Positions 11,700-22,619 of a stretch of DNA of 64,000 nucleotides are shown here, one piece after another (within the stretch, counting starts at the first letter, position 1; the number at the start of each line of letters is the position of its first letter). Source of the stretch: Owenia fusiformis (lineage: Eukaryota > Annelida > Polychaeta > Sabellida > Oweniidae). The position numbers were made by a program, and so were the translations under genes. The notes under the pieces were generated by a model. That model worked only from the letters and a program-made list of their open reading frames with translations. It had not been told where the DNA came from and did no database searches. Location of the stretch: positions 28,277,986-28,341,985 of the forward strand of contig CAIIXF020000004.1 of the NCBI GenBank assembly GCA_903813345.2, read 5' to 3'.

Positions 11700-13400
11700 T
11701 ATGTCAAAATGAACACAACTTGGAACAACCACGCCTCAGAGAGCTTATATGTAAGACACTGAAAAAACTTAGCTTTAGCAATCTTATCTTTGACCTAAAC
11801 TATGGGATGAATAGTACATCTTCTGATTTTTTTTATGATTACCTTTAAAACAGGAAGCAAATTCTGGGGTCTGAAAAACAACCTGAAACAAACATTGAAA
11901 GAGAGCAAGGATTATTTGAGTGTAATTTCAGAATGGTTTCACCAAAGAACTGCCAAAATAAAAAATTAATGTAACTATTGATTTAAGCACTAAAAACCAT
12001 AATTTTTAAACAATGTTGTTCTCATCTCCTTTTGATTGCCAAGTCTTGTGTTTTTTGGTCTGCTCTCATTTGTACTGCCTTTTTAAGTTTTCCATGTGTG
12101 CGAGACTATATGCATACACTGTTGATTCTGATGATTTATTTCAAGATGATTTTCTTGTGCATTGGCACTGGTACTATCCCTTCACTTATGCTTTTCGTCC
12201 GTGTCTCCATGCAGATCCTTTTCATGCCTTCCACACTTTCCATGATAGATAATTCTTGGAAGTTAAATGTCTTTCAGCTATTTAGCAATATCAAGAATAG
12301 GATTATGGTTTTACACTTTGGCTGTGTCAATTCAAGTTCTGTTCTTTGAGCTTAAATCAAAAGTTGCGTATTCATTTTGGTGTATTCATTCCTCTGGCTT
12401 GTTCATATCTGGATTTTAGGGAAAACTCTGTACAGCCTCTGCTAAAATCACAAGTTTCTGCTTGTTATATACGCTACATGGCACTCCTCTGTCAACCAAA
12501 TACTTCTTCAATATATATTTGTAGATCTCGTATGTTTTTTTGTATTTGTTTCAATAAGAAATAATGGCTTAAACTCTCGACCTGACGGAATCTCGCGTAT
12601 TACGAGATACAACAAGACTTCATTTTGGTGGGAACTCTTACTCCCATCTGAGTTATTGATATCATACTTTATTTTTAGTCATATTCATATGTACATACAT
12701 ATGCATAAATTTAATAGTTTTAAGGCAAAGTTTATGACCATGATAACAAATTTATCTACATAAACAAATGTAGTTAGAGTAATTCTTGCAAACAAATGAT
12801 ATGTTATGATAAAACTCACTTAGGTAGCAACACAATAGAATCAAATTTTTATTATGTTAAAGAAAATACAATTGTTTAAGAAGAATGCATTTTTTCTTTT
12901 TTAAAGAATTGACACCCAAAGACAATTGACTGATATGCAGTTGATTAAAGCTGAACTAATTGCTCTATTCATCCATTCAATTATTTAATAGTAAACACAA
13001 AAGAAATCTAAACCTTTCCTGTTACATGTAGTGCACTGAAGCTGAACTATTGATCTCCATTCACTTATATGTATTAACCCATTTATTCCATAATTGAAAA
13101 GTCAATACAAATTAAATTGAATTTTCCTGATTTGACTATTACCATTTAATGTCTAATTTATTAACACTTTATATTACATCATGAACATAAAAATAAGAGC
13201 ATGTATTAGTCATTTTGGCATGTGCACATAATATTAACATTCATACCTGCTGCTGATCTTACACTTCCCCTGGATACTTTCAGACTCATAATAGATAGTC
13301 CTTTTTTTGTTTTTTAAATAGAGCATATATAACTCTGATCTTGATAATCATATACCTATGGCAACTACTATTACCAAATCCGCACACCATCCCAGAATGC
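11700..13400. other. non-coding, nothing recognised
   Basis: Contains a short word set (aacaggaagc...ggggtctgaaaaacaacctg, about 11862-11895) repeated at about 41883-41925. A weak N-terminal exon candidate (MSLKVSRGSVRSAA, minus, about 13289-13247, before a GTATGA donor) is noted but not called. Confidence 0.35.
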
Positions 13401-13409
13401 TGTTCAAAT

Positions 13410-13500
13410 TCTGTTTTGTTGACCAAAACGTATCATCTGCATTTGCTAAATAGCCACCAAGTAAGGGGCCAGCTAATGAATGGTAAATCTTTTAAAAAAT
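13410..13500. repeat. dispersed repeat R1, copy 1
   Basis: Shares 'tatcatctgcatttgctaaa...agccaycaagtaaggggcc' with 17585-17640. The minus strand of both copies would read as a GPLL.GY...NADDTFW-like stretch, so the repeat may derive from a coding sequence. Confidence 0.55.
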
Positions 13501-14429
13501 AAACATACAAGCAAGAAATCTGACAGCAATATCAAAGTAAGTTGTGTGGTGCTCTCTCTTGAAATCCAGGATATCAATCTTCCAGTAGTCCTGCATACCA
13601 ATGCCATTATTGGCCCTCACTGCATTGTATCTGCTATTCCGTGATAAAAGGGTGCAATATCATTATTTGGATGAGATTGGGATTGAATAAGAAGCCAACT
13701 GATCAGGATGTTCCAACAGTTGAATAAGGCTTGTATTGTCGTCTGAAGTAGTTTTGTAGGCCATCGATTTCCTTTTTTTTTGAAGAGTTGAGAATGCTTT
13801 TTTAACTCAGAAATATTTGCAGCACCTTCAATAAAGAGGAAGGCGACGCAGTAAGGCGCCAGGTGGCATCACATTTCTCCTGTTGATTCGTGCGTAGTCA
13901 TATAGCGCTTACTAAATAGTGAATATTGAGTGTATTGTTTATATGTTTGAGGAACTCATGTTGTGTGGCAGAGCTGCAATTTCACTGATAATATCTGATT
14001 CAGTTTGTGTTGCATGAGACTCATCACAACTCTCAGCACCACCTGAAATAAAATCTTAAGAATCATCGCCGTCGGATTCTGGATTAATGTAACATTGCAA
14101 GATGTGAATATTTACCTCTTGGCAAATTTTCGTCATTGGTCGATGCACAAAAATAGAAATTCATCTCATAACTGTTTTGTATAATGTTTATATTATTATA
14201 TCATGGGTCTTTAGCTGCATTTTTTACATCTGTAGTTTAATTAATTTGCATGGCGAAACTTTTGGAATCAAGATTCAACTTAGTTTAGCTGAAATCAGAG
14301 GTTTATTTTGTGACACCGTAGACGATGAGATATATGCCTAGTAGCATATGTAATTACATAAGGCTGGGATTTGATATAGTTCCTCTTTCCTCTTCTTTCC
14401 TTTCTTCTTATCATTCTCACACACTCTCG

Positions 14430-14645
14430 TTACCTCAAATCTTCCTTTCTGCTTAAAGTCACAATTTTTATCCGTTTAGTTGTGATACCAGGATGTGCCC
14501 TTGGCATACGATCTTTGATCAGGTCGTAACATCTACTTAACCCTCTATTGCATAAAGTGCAAGAGAACCTCTTCTTCCCATGCATTTTAGATTTATGGGA
14601 ATTTAACTCCTTCAAACTCTCAAACATCTCCCCACATTAGTCAAC
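14430..14645 (-). pseudogene. degenerate C2H2 zinc-finger fragment
   Basis: Two finger-like units in tandem. The first keeps its second Cys and its HKSKMH end (CGEMFESLKELNSHKSKMH). The second reads FSCTLCNRGLSRCYDL and then ...RAH, with the expected first His replaced by Asp and altered spacing. A stop lies just before the first unit. C2H2 fingers bind DNA or RNA through one zinc ion per finger. Here the second unit could not bind zinc normally. It is either a decayed gene or a partial exon. Confidence 0.4.
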
Positions 14646-15040
14646 ATGGCATGCATGTATTTTTAATTTTCACTAGAAATGTATTTTCACTTACCCACTA
14701 GATTGGAAAGCCAAAATGATTATCTCAATGAATAAATCATTAAAATGCATCAACGAATTATGTTTTGGGATCTGGCATTGGTAACCAATTTGACATAAAC
14801 TTTTGTATTGCACTCTTTTCTGTGGCCTTTCCTGCTCACATCCAAAAGATGTTTTCAGGTGGTATCCAGAAATAAACACATTTTTCCTCAATTGGGATTG
14901 CATATTGATATAACAAAGATTGCGACTAATGCATATTTATAATTTTGACAGCAATAATGTAGACAGGGACACCTGTTCTTAATGATTGATATATGATCTT
15001 ATATGCCATGAATATTATACAAAAAAGAAATAATTCTCAC

Positions 15041-15482
15041 CTTCTGTTCCATAGGACCCAGTCTTAAGTCCAACTTGGTGCGCAGGAGAGTGCTAGATGG
15101 TCTTGGCATTTCATTGACAAATATATCTTGCTTGTCTGACTCTGTCCTGTGATTAAAAAGATAAAAAAGAGTTGCAACAACTGTCTCCCCCTCCCATAAA
15201 AACCTTAATATAAGAGAAAAGAGGGAAAAATGGTTATTTTATTTGAAAAAGTTAAACCTAAATAAATCTTGAAAACTTTTTTTTGCTTAAGTTATTTCCT
15301 CATGCTTTAGCATATAACATTGAAACAAATATGTTAACTTGTTTGGGATCAAAGATTACATACTAGACTCTAAATCAGATATTTCTTACCATTTTGGTTA
15401 CTCTCTTTGCTGTCTGGTGTTTCAGGTCTATAGTCTGGATCCTTATCAGAGTCAGCCAAGTTATTTACAAGCTCCTGTATTG
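15041..15482 (-). CDS. two exon-like segments of an unknown gene
   Basis: 15482..15390 lies between a strong acceptor (T8AG) and a GTAAGA donor and is open throughout (reads ...DSDKDPDYRPETPDSKESN). 15146..15041 lies between an ATCACAG acceptor and a GTGAGA donor and is open in the frame reading DIFVNEMPRPSSTLLRTKLD. The first exon ends with one base of a codon. The frames join only if the acceptor six bases further in (AG at 15143-15142) is used. Acidic, low-complexity content. No domain recognised. It may belong to the same minus-strand gene as the zinc-finger piece at 14430. Confidence 0.4.
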
Positions 15483-17059
15483 CTAAAAAAAATAATGAAG
15501 TGGTAATTTATTTAAAATCATTAAAATCTCAAACATGCTTGCTTTGGTCTAGTCACTTAATTCCAAAATGTCCCGTAATTAGTATCTATATACCTTATTA
15601 GATGCAGTGAATAAGGTTAAATCAGTGAGTTAAATCATTGGGATATGAATAAATCATGAAAAACATATTTTGTACATATTTCTCATCATTTAGGGTTACC
15701 CAGTAGTTTACAAGCTGACCTTTGCAAAATATATTTCACTTACTATCCTCATTCGCTATCACACTATCTAGTTTCTTTCCAAATTGGCCTGAATTGCCTA
15801 GTTTATTGGTTTTAGCGAACCGTCCATTTCGTCGAACCATCATTTTGCTAAGGTTGTTTGTGATGAATATACAATATTCAGTTACATATAACTGTACAGC
15901 AACTTTATGCAAGGGAAGGTAATTGTGTGAGAGCACATAAAGTACACGAAGTATTGACCCACTTGTCTCAGTGAATCTTATAAACAGTGCATAAAGTTTT
16001 TTCTATGCAATGATTGGCTCACAGTTACTTATAGTGTAAGTTATTTTATTTCTATACAGTGTGGAATAGAGTGTATAAACTTTACAGTTTCAAGCAGGTT
16101 TTAGTGCTTTCTGACCAATGATATATTCAGACTTATTCATTTCACGATTATGTAATACTGACCTACATATCTGTATAGCATATCTTTAAGTGGGTATATT
16201 TTTGATAACTGGGAAATTCTTCACTGTACTATATGGAGCAGGGTTACTTTCTTCATCAATTTTAGGGCTGGGACATGCTTTGCAAATATTCTTGCTAGCA
16301 ATATTTTGCAACTGTCTCTGAGTTCATAGCTTTGAGCATTGGACATGAGAAGTCTGATATTTGTTGCTAATTCTGGTTGAAAGTACTTACTTTTGAGTTC
16401 AACATATTTTTAGTTCTGATATGGCCCTGTGTTACATTGCCTTTCTTTTTACCAGGTGAGTTTCACAGCCTATGATGACATCAGGCTTGTGAGTTTCAAT
16501 GAGTTGTAGTTTATCATGGCTTATAAGCATCCTCCTTTGTTCTAGGTTTGTAATTTTTTGTTTTCAAGTAAGGAATAGATAGTAATCTTTCAACTTCTCT
16601 TTTCCTAAACCCATCCAGATTAAAGTCATAATATTTATTTAGCAGCCAATACATTGTCAATACATTTGATAATTTCGTTAGCTCCCTTGCCCCCCTTGGT
16701 TTCTGGCCATAGATTTGCACAAAGCATCTTCATAGCTGAAGAATGGATTCCAAAGTTGTTCTTTTAATACACGGCACTTGATGAAAGCTTTGGCAACATG
16801 AAATTGCATTGGAAATCATCATGGAAAAAATGTGTGACAGCCTGTGACATCTTCTTCACAAGTATATGGGAGTCCCTCATACAGATGTTCTATTTACCGA
16901 TTTACTAATTGGAATATGATTGATTTGCATTTCTGTAGATTGTACCCTTATGCATGGATTAAGCAATTGGAACATCTCCATCAGTCAGTGGTGTAAAGAC
17001 ACTCATCCAATTCTGTTTTAAAGCTTTGAAAGTAAAATTATCTTTATTAGCAATTTCAT

Positions 17060-17419
17060 TTAGTATATGTGTACTTTGTATTTTCCTTCTCTGACATTTT
17101 TTCTTTTTTCTTGAGTTAATATATTGTGTTTTTTGACAATTGTGAACGGTTCATTGTTATGATAAACTTCTGTGAAATTTGGGTTATAGTCTTGAATTAA
17201 ATTGGATAATGGTTCAGTAACCTTTCCTTTTTTTGTGGTTCTTATGTTTGTGAGAGGCCTTTCTCCTTTCTTTCCGTTTCCTGAGTCCTTTACAGACAAA
17301 AACTGTGTTTTGTTAATTTCCTTTTTCTTTTTTGATTGACTTTTGATCGACTTTTGATCCAGTTGATCTGCCACTCTATTAAACCACCAACAACCGCTAT
17401 TGCTAAAGAATGTTTGCAA
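17060..17419 (-). CDS. possible exon, basic protein of unknown function
   Basis: A 119-codon frame rich in Lys, Thr and Ser. The C-terminal half (LIQDYNPNFTEVYHNNEPFT then IVKKHNIL) looks more protein-like than its surroundings. No motif is recognised and no clear splice site bounds it. It may be an exon of the minus-strand segments spread across 14-20 kb, or a pseudogene. Confidence 0.25.
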   Translation of the reverse strand: MQTFFSNSGCWWFNRVADQLDQKSIKSQSKKKKEINKTQFLSVKDSGNGKKGERPLTNIRTTKKGKVTEPLSNLIQDYNPNFTEVYHNNEPFTIVKKHNILTQEKRKNVREGKYKVHIY

Positions 17420-17567
17420 ATTGAGGCAGATTTAAATCCTTTGCAATTACATGTCACATGAGTTTCTTTTACAATACATTCACTAAATTTTTGTCAATTT
17501 GATTTTGAATACACCAAATAACAAATTGTGTCATCATTGTGTACGTAGGAGTAGAATTTTGAACATG

Positions 17568-17700
17568 TGTGTGTTTTGTTTACCAAAAGGTATCATCTGC
17601 ATTTGCTAAAAAATAGCCATCAAGTAAGGGGCCTGCTATGTGAATGGAAATCCTTTTCTCATCCTTTGTTCTTTGAACCATTTTTTCTTTTTTGTCTCCA
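17568..17700. repeat. dispersed repeat R1, copy 2
   Basis: Matches 13410-13500 over its first part. Over the second part it matches 33265-33330 (ctcatcctttgttctttgaa). It joins the two other copies into one family of at least three members. Confidence 0.6.
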
Positions 17701-18177
17701 GACATTTTGACTAGATTAGACTAATATCCATGCATCTGCTGTTCTGCCCGTAATATACAATTCGTATACTAGTATCAACCTTACTGACTAATGTCAATCA
17801 ATCAAGGAGCATCTGTTTTAGATTGTGAGAGTTAATAATAGTACTGCTTCCTCTGCTGCACATTAGGTCAAGAATGCCATGTGATCAGAAGTATTCTAAA
17901 TGCAACATTTATAATAAGGCATTTAAGCTGACAAATGTCACCACTAAATTGTTTACAAAGTGTAATGAAAAGAAAATACTTAAAAATGTAGCTAAATGCT
18001 GGTCACAAAATACAGTGGCCTATAAAAATGGTATGTCACCGATTCTAGATGGTGACATAAGTCAATTACAAAAAAGGTTCTTACCTTTTGCCTACATATG
18101 ATAGATTCAGGACAGAATAAGTGTTGTCTTATCAGCTTAACCAATTTATTAGGTTTTAATACACATAAAGAACTGTT

Positions 18178-18332
18178 TTAACGTCTTTTAACGTCTTTTC
18201 TAATGTTGGATAGTGTCACTGTGTCACTGATGTTTTTCGTAAAATTGCCTATCTTGTTTTGTATCGTCTCCCGAATCTCTCGGTTACTCAGTTTGGGATA
18301 GCCACCTGCAGTTGCTTTTGCGTTCAGCCAAG
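18178..18332 (-). CDS. terminal exon of an unknown gene
   Basis: A 3' splice site (AATTTCAG, AG at 18334-18333) opens a 50-codon frame to a TAA at 18178. It reads GGYPKLSNREIRETIQNKIG and continues with polar residues. The regular helix-like composition and good acceptor suggest real coding sequence. Not recognised. It lies 284 bases downstream (minus strand) of the Cys/His-rich segment at 18616-18819, but that segment also ends in a stop, so the two are not simply consecutive exons. Confidence 0.35.
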
Positions 18333-18420
18333 CTGAAATTAAATCATGATTTTTTAAATCAATACTGTATATTTAACAATATTATAGGAACGAAATCAAA
18401 GAAAGCAGTTATTATCTCAT

Positions 18421-18550
18421 ACTGTAGATACACTTAATTTGGGTACCGCTTTAATTTGACGGATTGGCGGATTGAAAAAATCCGCCAAATAAAAAATCCA
18501 CCAATTTTCAGATGTATTATGGAAAATTCCCAAATCACTGAAACTAAACT
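18421..18550. mobile_element. one-ended copy of the 2441-2761 MITE
   Basis: Begins ctgtagatacacttaatttg and matches the inverted right half of the 2441-2761 element through 'aaatcactgaaact'. The other end is missing. Confidence 0.65.
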
Positions 18551-18615
18551 AGTACCTCAGCACCTGGAGGCTGTTGTTTGAGTAAGAGTAAAGAGTAACT
18601 AGTCTTGGATTTTAA

Positions 18616-18819
18616 TTATACACAGGGACATTTGTGGTCCTGCCCTGGGTATGTGACATCTGCAAAACACTTGGGGCAACAATTTGGATCATTGGTCCAT
18701 TGATCAAGACAAAAGGTACATGCATGAATTTCATGTTCTGGATAGTGAACGGTGTCATTTGTTCCTAAAATGTGTTCACATGGCTGGCAAAGAAAGTATG
18801 ATCCTTGATTGTACTTTAT
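18616..18819 (-). CDS. Cys/His-rich zinc-binding-type segment
   Basis: A 67-codon frame without an ATG. It has ordered metal-ligand pairs: CQPC near the start, several His (VHYPEHEIHAC), then CTFC, a CCPKC cluster and a final H.CPC. The spacing is reminiscent of treble-clef or RING/PHD-like domains but does not match a named consensus that I can recall. It ends in TAA at 18616, so it would be a C-terminal exon. A stop 67 codons upstream means an upstream splice site is needed, and none is obvious. A conserved Cys/His pattern is hard to get by chance. Confidence 0.45.
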   Translation of the reverse strand: MKYNQGSYFLCQPCEHILGTNDTVHYPEHEIHACTFCLDQWTNDPNCCPKCFADVTYPGQDHKCPCV

Positions 18820-18849
18820 CTATACCCTATTGCATAGTTTCTGGGAAAA

Positions 18850-20020
18850 TATATGTATGACTTACTGCGAGTGATTATTATTCAAAGAAGCCCTTAGCAA
18901 ATATGAGCTAAGATAAAGCTTGTTGCTTGAATGTTAGTATCACTTAAGACATCTGAAATTTACATGTACTCTAGTCAGAAGTTTATATTGAATCAAGAAT
19001 CTACTTTATATCAAATGAGGGGGGGGATTTTCTAACCCATAATATAAACAGTCGAACACAAGAAGTAAATTCAGTGAGTTTTTATAAAATATGTATAAAA
19101 ACAATTGTACTCTTTTCAAACTTACAAACAGCTGATCAGTGTGGTTATGATTTATAAAGTTACCAAGTTGTACTGTTCTCAAGTTATGGTGTACACAGTT
19201 AAGTAACTTGAAAAAACCTCCATTGGCAAAGTGTAGAATCATAAAACTGATGCTTAAACCATGCTTAAAAATTACTTAAATGGAGCTTCTCAGTGTCTAG
19301 ACACTTACTTAAAATGTGCTTACAATGACCTTGACCCTAAAAGTGTGGTCCAAGAAGCCTATATCCAGTGAAATTGCACACAAATAACTATACACAAGTA
19401 AAATATCAGTTCAATTATCTCCCATTGATAATTATGAAAGGATTTGACAAAGTTAATGGCCGTACAAATGGGTTTTGTGAATCGTAAAATGAAACTGACT
19501 CAGAACGTAAAGGGTTAATTTACTATAGGATTCTTTGCCAACGAATAATGTCACTTTACATTAATTTACCTGATCTGTCTCCATTGGAGAAGGTTCTATC
19601 AACATTGTAGTAAATCCAAGTAATAATAATCAAAACGTTATAATCCAAATGTATATCCAAGAAAAAATGAGAGCGTAAAAGTTTCCGACTTTCAGTATTA
19701 AGATCGACGGCCGTATTACAGTATTATACAATCCCTATATTAATCATGCCAACCAAATGTCCTATTGCCAGCCTTTCCACTTCAGGTTTGTAATGATACT
19801 TTAACACATTTTTAGACTTTACATCTCTGTGAAAGTTGTCCCGTATCACCAATGTATAAAGCGATTTAATTTACCAAATATCTCATTCACGTATGTCATC
19901 TTCACACATTGGTGGTTACAAGTTTTACAAAGATACAAGTGTTAAAATTATCATTACAAACCTGAAGTGTTTTTATAAATGTGGAGTGTAAAGGCTAGCG
20001 ATTCATTCACCATCATCCAT
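18850..20020. other. non-coding, nothing recognised
   Basis: AT-rich sequence. The 78-codon minus frame at 19006-19242 has no splice sites or motif and is taken as chance. Confidence 0.35.
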
Positions 20021-20029
20021 AAACTCACG

Positions 20030-20319
20030 TGACAGTCTATACATAGAATGTGCAACAACAGCAACTTCAATAACATGCTCCCAAGGCTCAAGTCTGAGGG
20101 CAATTATTTTAAAATTGTGTCTCAATGGCCAATGGCTTCAAGAGTTATTCTCTTAATAACAGCATTCAAGTTACTTTCATCTTGACATTTGTCTGGAGAA
20201 ATATGATTTGATTTGTGATGCTAACAAATATTCATCCAGGCTGAAACTCTTCTTCCTATTTTCTAATTTTGAGTTCCTCCTCATGGTCTTTACAGTGGAA
20301 GGCTCGTGTTTAATGTCAG
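20030..20319 (-). pseudogene. degenerate exon of an unknown gene
   Basis: Starts after a clear acceptor (TATTCACATTTAG, AG at 20321-20320) and reads KKSFSLDEYLLASQIKSYFS before a stop at 20177. In shifted frames the sequence goes on as ESNLNAVIKRITLEAIGH, then LRLEPWEHVIEVAVVAHSMY. Coding character thus persists across two frame changes and at least one stop. This pattern is typical of a decaying gene. The LASQIKSYFSR motif resembles a helix seen in repeat-associated invertebrate proteins, but I cannot name it. Confidence 0.35.
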
Positions 20320-20759
20320 CTAAATGTGAATATATATTACAATATATTAGAAATAGGTAGAAGTCGGTAGACACTTATCATTGGCGACCACTGTCTGCTT
20401 TTATTAGTAGACATATTGTTGAGAAAAACCAGTTGTTTACCAATAGGAATACCAATAGGAATATTAAAATTATTTTGTGAAATAACATGAAATCACTAGT
20501 ATAGATTGAATATCACGGGTGAATTTGTCAATTTAATTACACTGTTATCAAACATAAATGGCATTTTTGTTACAATACTTACATTTTAACATCCCCCTCT
20601 ATACAAGATTCTTCTGTTTTTTGGGTGATAAATTAGCATGTACGATTGAAGTAATTTTGGCAATGTAAAATTCTTTTGTGATTTCCTCATCATATGGGAA
20701 TTGCCTACTTTTCATGAACTAGACAACATAAAAATACCCATTTTGTATCTACAGTACTG

Positions 20760-20985
20760 ATCATGCCTGAAATCACACCGGCACGCGCCTAGGCGCGAGC
20801 GATCGGCACGCCGAGATGTCGTCGGTAGGCTCGCCGATCGGCATGCCTTTCGGCTCGCTGAGTGCCCATCGACGCGTCTATCGGTGTTTAATTTGAATTC
20901 CCAGTCGGAGGGATCGATCGGCACACACTGTACTGTACTAAACATACCGTGAACAGATCTCCGATCGGCATTGAAACAACGTAAA
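20760..20985. repeat. GC-rich cgatcggc repeat, copy 1
   Basis: A GC-rich island in an AT-rich background, made of variants of cgatcggc/gccgatcg in both orientations. Its inverse complement matches 32830-33025, including the shared end 'tgtgat.t.aggcatgat..gtactgta'. Frames on both strands are by-products. Confidence 0.7.
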
Positions 20986-20999
20986 GACACTTTCATTGG

Positions 21000-22560
21000 T
21001 ATGAGTGATAAAATATAATAATAAACAAACTGATGATTAAACTAAATACTTAATAAATAGGTCTATGTCATTTTTGTTATTTTCATCTGCATGTGTTATC
21101 GGACATTATTAGGTTATGATTAAAAACGTATAATATTAATATTCATCGTCGAAATGTGTTTTGGAATAAATGATTTGATGGTGTTAATTTATTTTTATAT
21201 TGGAATGTATCCGGGGGCTGGGGGATAGCAAGGGCCAAAATTTGACGAAGTAAGTTTTCAGTCGTATATTTTTTAAAAGAAAATGAACAAATCAGTCTCT
21301 CCGCAATCTGTTTTCAAATACGAGTTAAATAAAACAGTATCACGGCTGTGGTCAAAATATTTGTCACCAGCGGGGAACATGTTATTTTTCATAAAAAACA
21401 CACAAATTATATAATCTATAACTCATATATTTGTTATACGAAAAAATTACCTTTCGATCACAAAACCAGTGAGTACAATATTGATATTTTCAGATCTGAT
21501 GCAATGATCGTACACAAATTGTGATTAAAGTCAGTTATTGTATCAAACATGTCCGACTTCGTTACCAATATTATTTTTTAATTGAGGATAAGGGCTCCGC
21601 CTAATCTGACTTTGATGGCTCGAAATCTGTAAATCTGTAAATCGAGAGCCATGTAGCAGTTAAAAGAGAAAAGCCCATTAGAGTTGAATAAATACATAGC
21701 AATGAATTATCTGTTCATAGTTTTAATATATTTATTCTAATAGGCTAATTGACACTTAAACATGCATTTAATTAATGCGTTGTGTTTGGGATTCATAATA
21801 TTACTAAATACAGTATCTAAAATTGATTATATGAAGTGCACCTGTTATTTTTACATTAACGATGATCTGTTTTATTAGTCGCAACAAAACTTTTTTAAGT
21901 ACATGTAGTATATCGTACATCAGTGAAGAAGCTACGGCTACCCGTTTTACGTGCAGTATGGCAATTCTTGAAATACTTGTATTTATTATGAATTACATTA
22001 TTAGTCCAAAATACACATTTCGTTCAATAAGAAACACATAAAAACGTTCAATACATTATCTATCACGCCCAGCGATCGGACAAAATGAACGGAGGAGGGA
22101 GGTCAGCCCATTTTTGATAGAAAATTCAACAAATCTTCACCAACCCCACCCCCTCCGATCCGTTCATATTTTCCGATCACCAGGTGCGTCTACAGGTGAA
22201 TAAAAACAACGTATTGCAAAAACCGTATTGTTATATTAAGATCTAGGAGTATTATAAGTGTTCGAACGCGGGATTTCTAAACTGCCACCAGACTACTGAC
22301 TCTATAAAATACGCTTTACTACTAATTATTGAGCCGTTCAGTGAACCAGATTTGGAATCATTAGTTGTAGTCTGTGATAAAATGAACTTGATACATGTTA
22401 CTTGAATTTCTATCAACTCATTTTTATGATCAGAGATGGTCAAACGCTATATTCTATTGACAACGTAACATTCATTTGTCATCGTGACCTGCAGGTCATG
22501 ACAACCATCAACATGCAATGGTGTATGTTTACAAAAAACTTGAAACCAGGAGTTTTATTT
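21000..22560. other. non-coding, nothing recognised
   Basis: AT-rich, without splice-bounded frames or long repeats that I could support. Confidence 0.35.
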
Positions 22561-22579
22561 AGATGGGACTTCCCCTTTT

Positions 22580-22606
22580 TATGTCACCACCAAAAGTGGT
22601 CACATA
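22580..22606. repeat. small stem-loop (tatgtcacc type)
   Basis: tatgtcaccac and gtggtcacata form a short stem with one mismatch. Similar stem-loops with tatgtcac...ggtgacata occur at 18032-18059 and 58726-58749. Confidence 0.4.
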
Positions 22607-22619
22607 TTGCTAAAGTCTC

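Noticed and set aside
11475-11712. Frames over the CCATGG cluster on both strands
   Set aside because: Periodic residues (FHG, PWK) simply reflect the hexamer repeats.
13430-13495. Minus reading GPLLGGYLANADDTFW as a transporter motif
   Set aside because: Resembles a sugar-transporter loop only superficially. It recurs in a dispersed repeat with stops, so treated as repeat.
20712-20996. Arg/Ser-rich 94-codon frame
   Set aside because: Falls on the GC-rich repeat. The paralogous repeat copy opens different frames.
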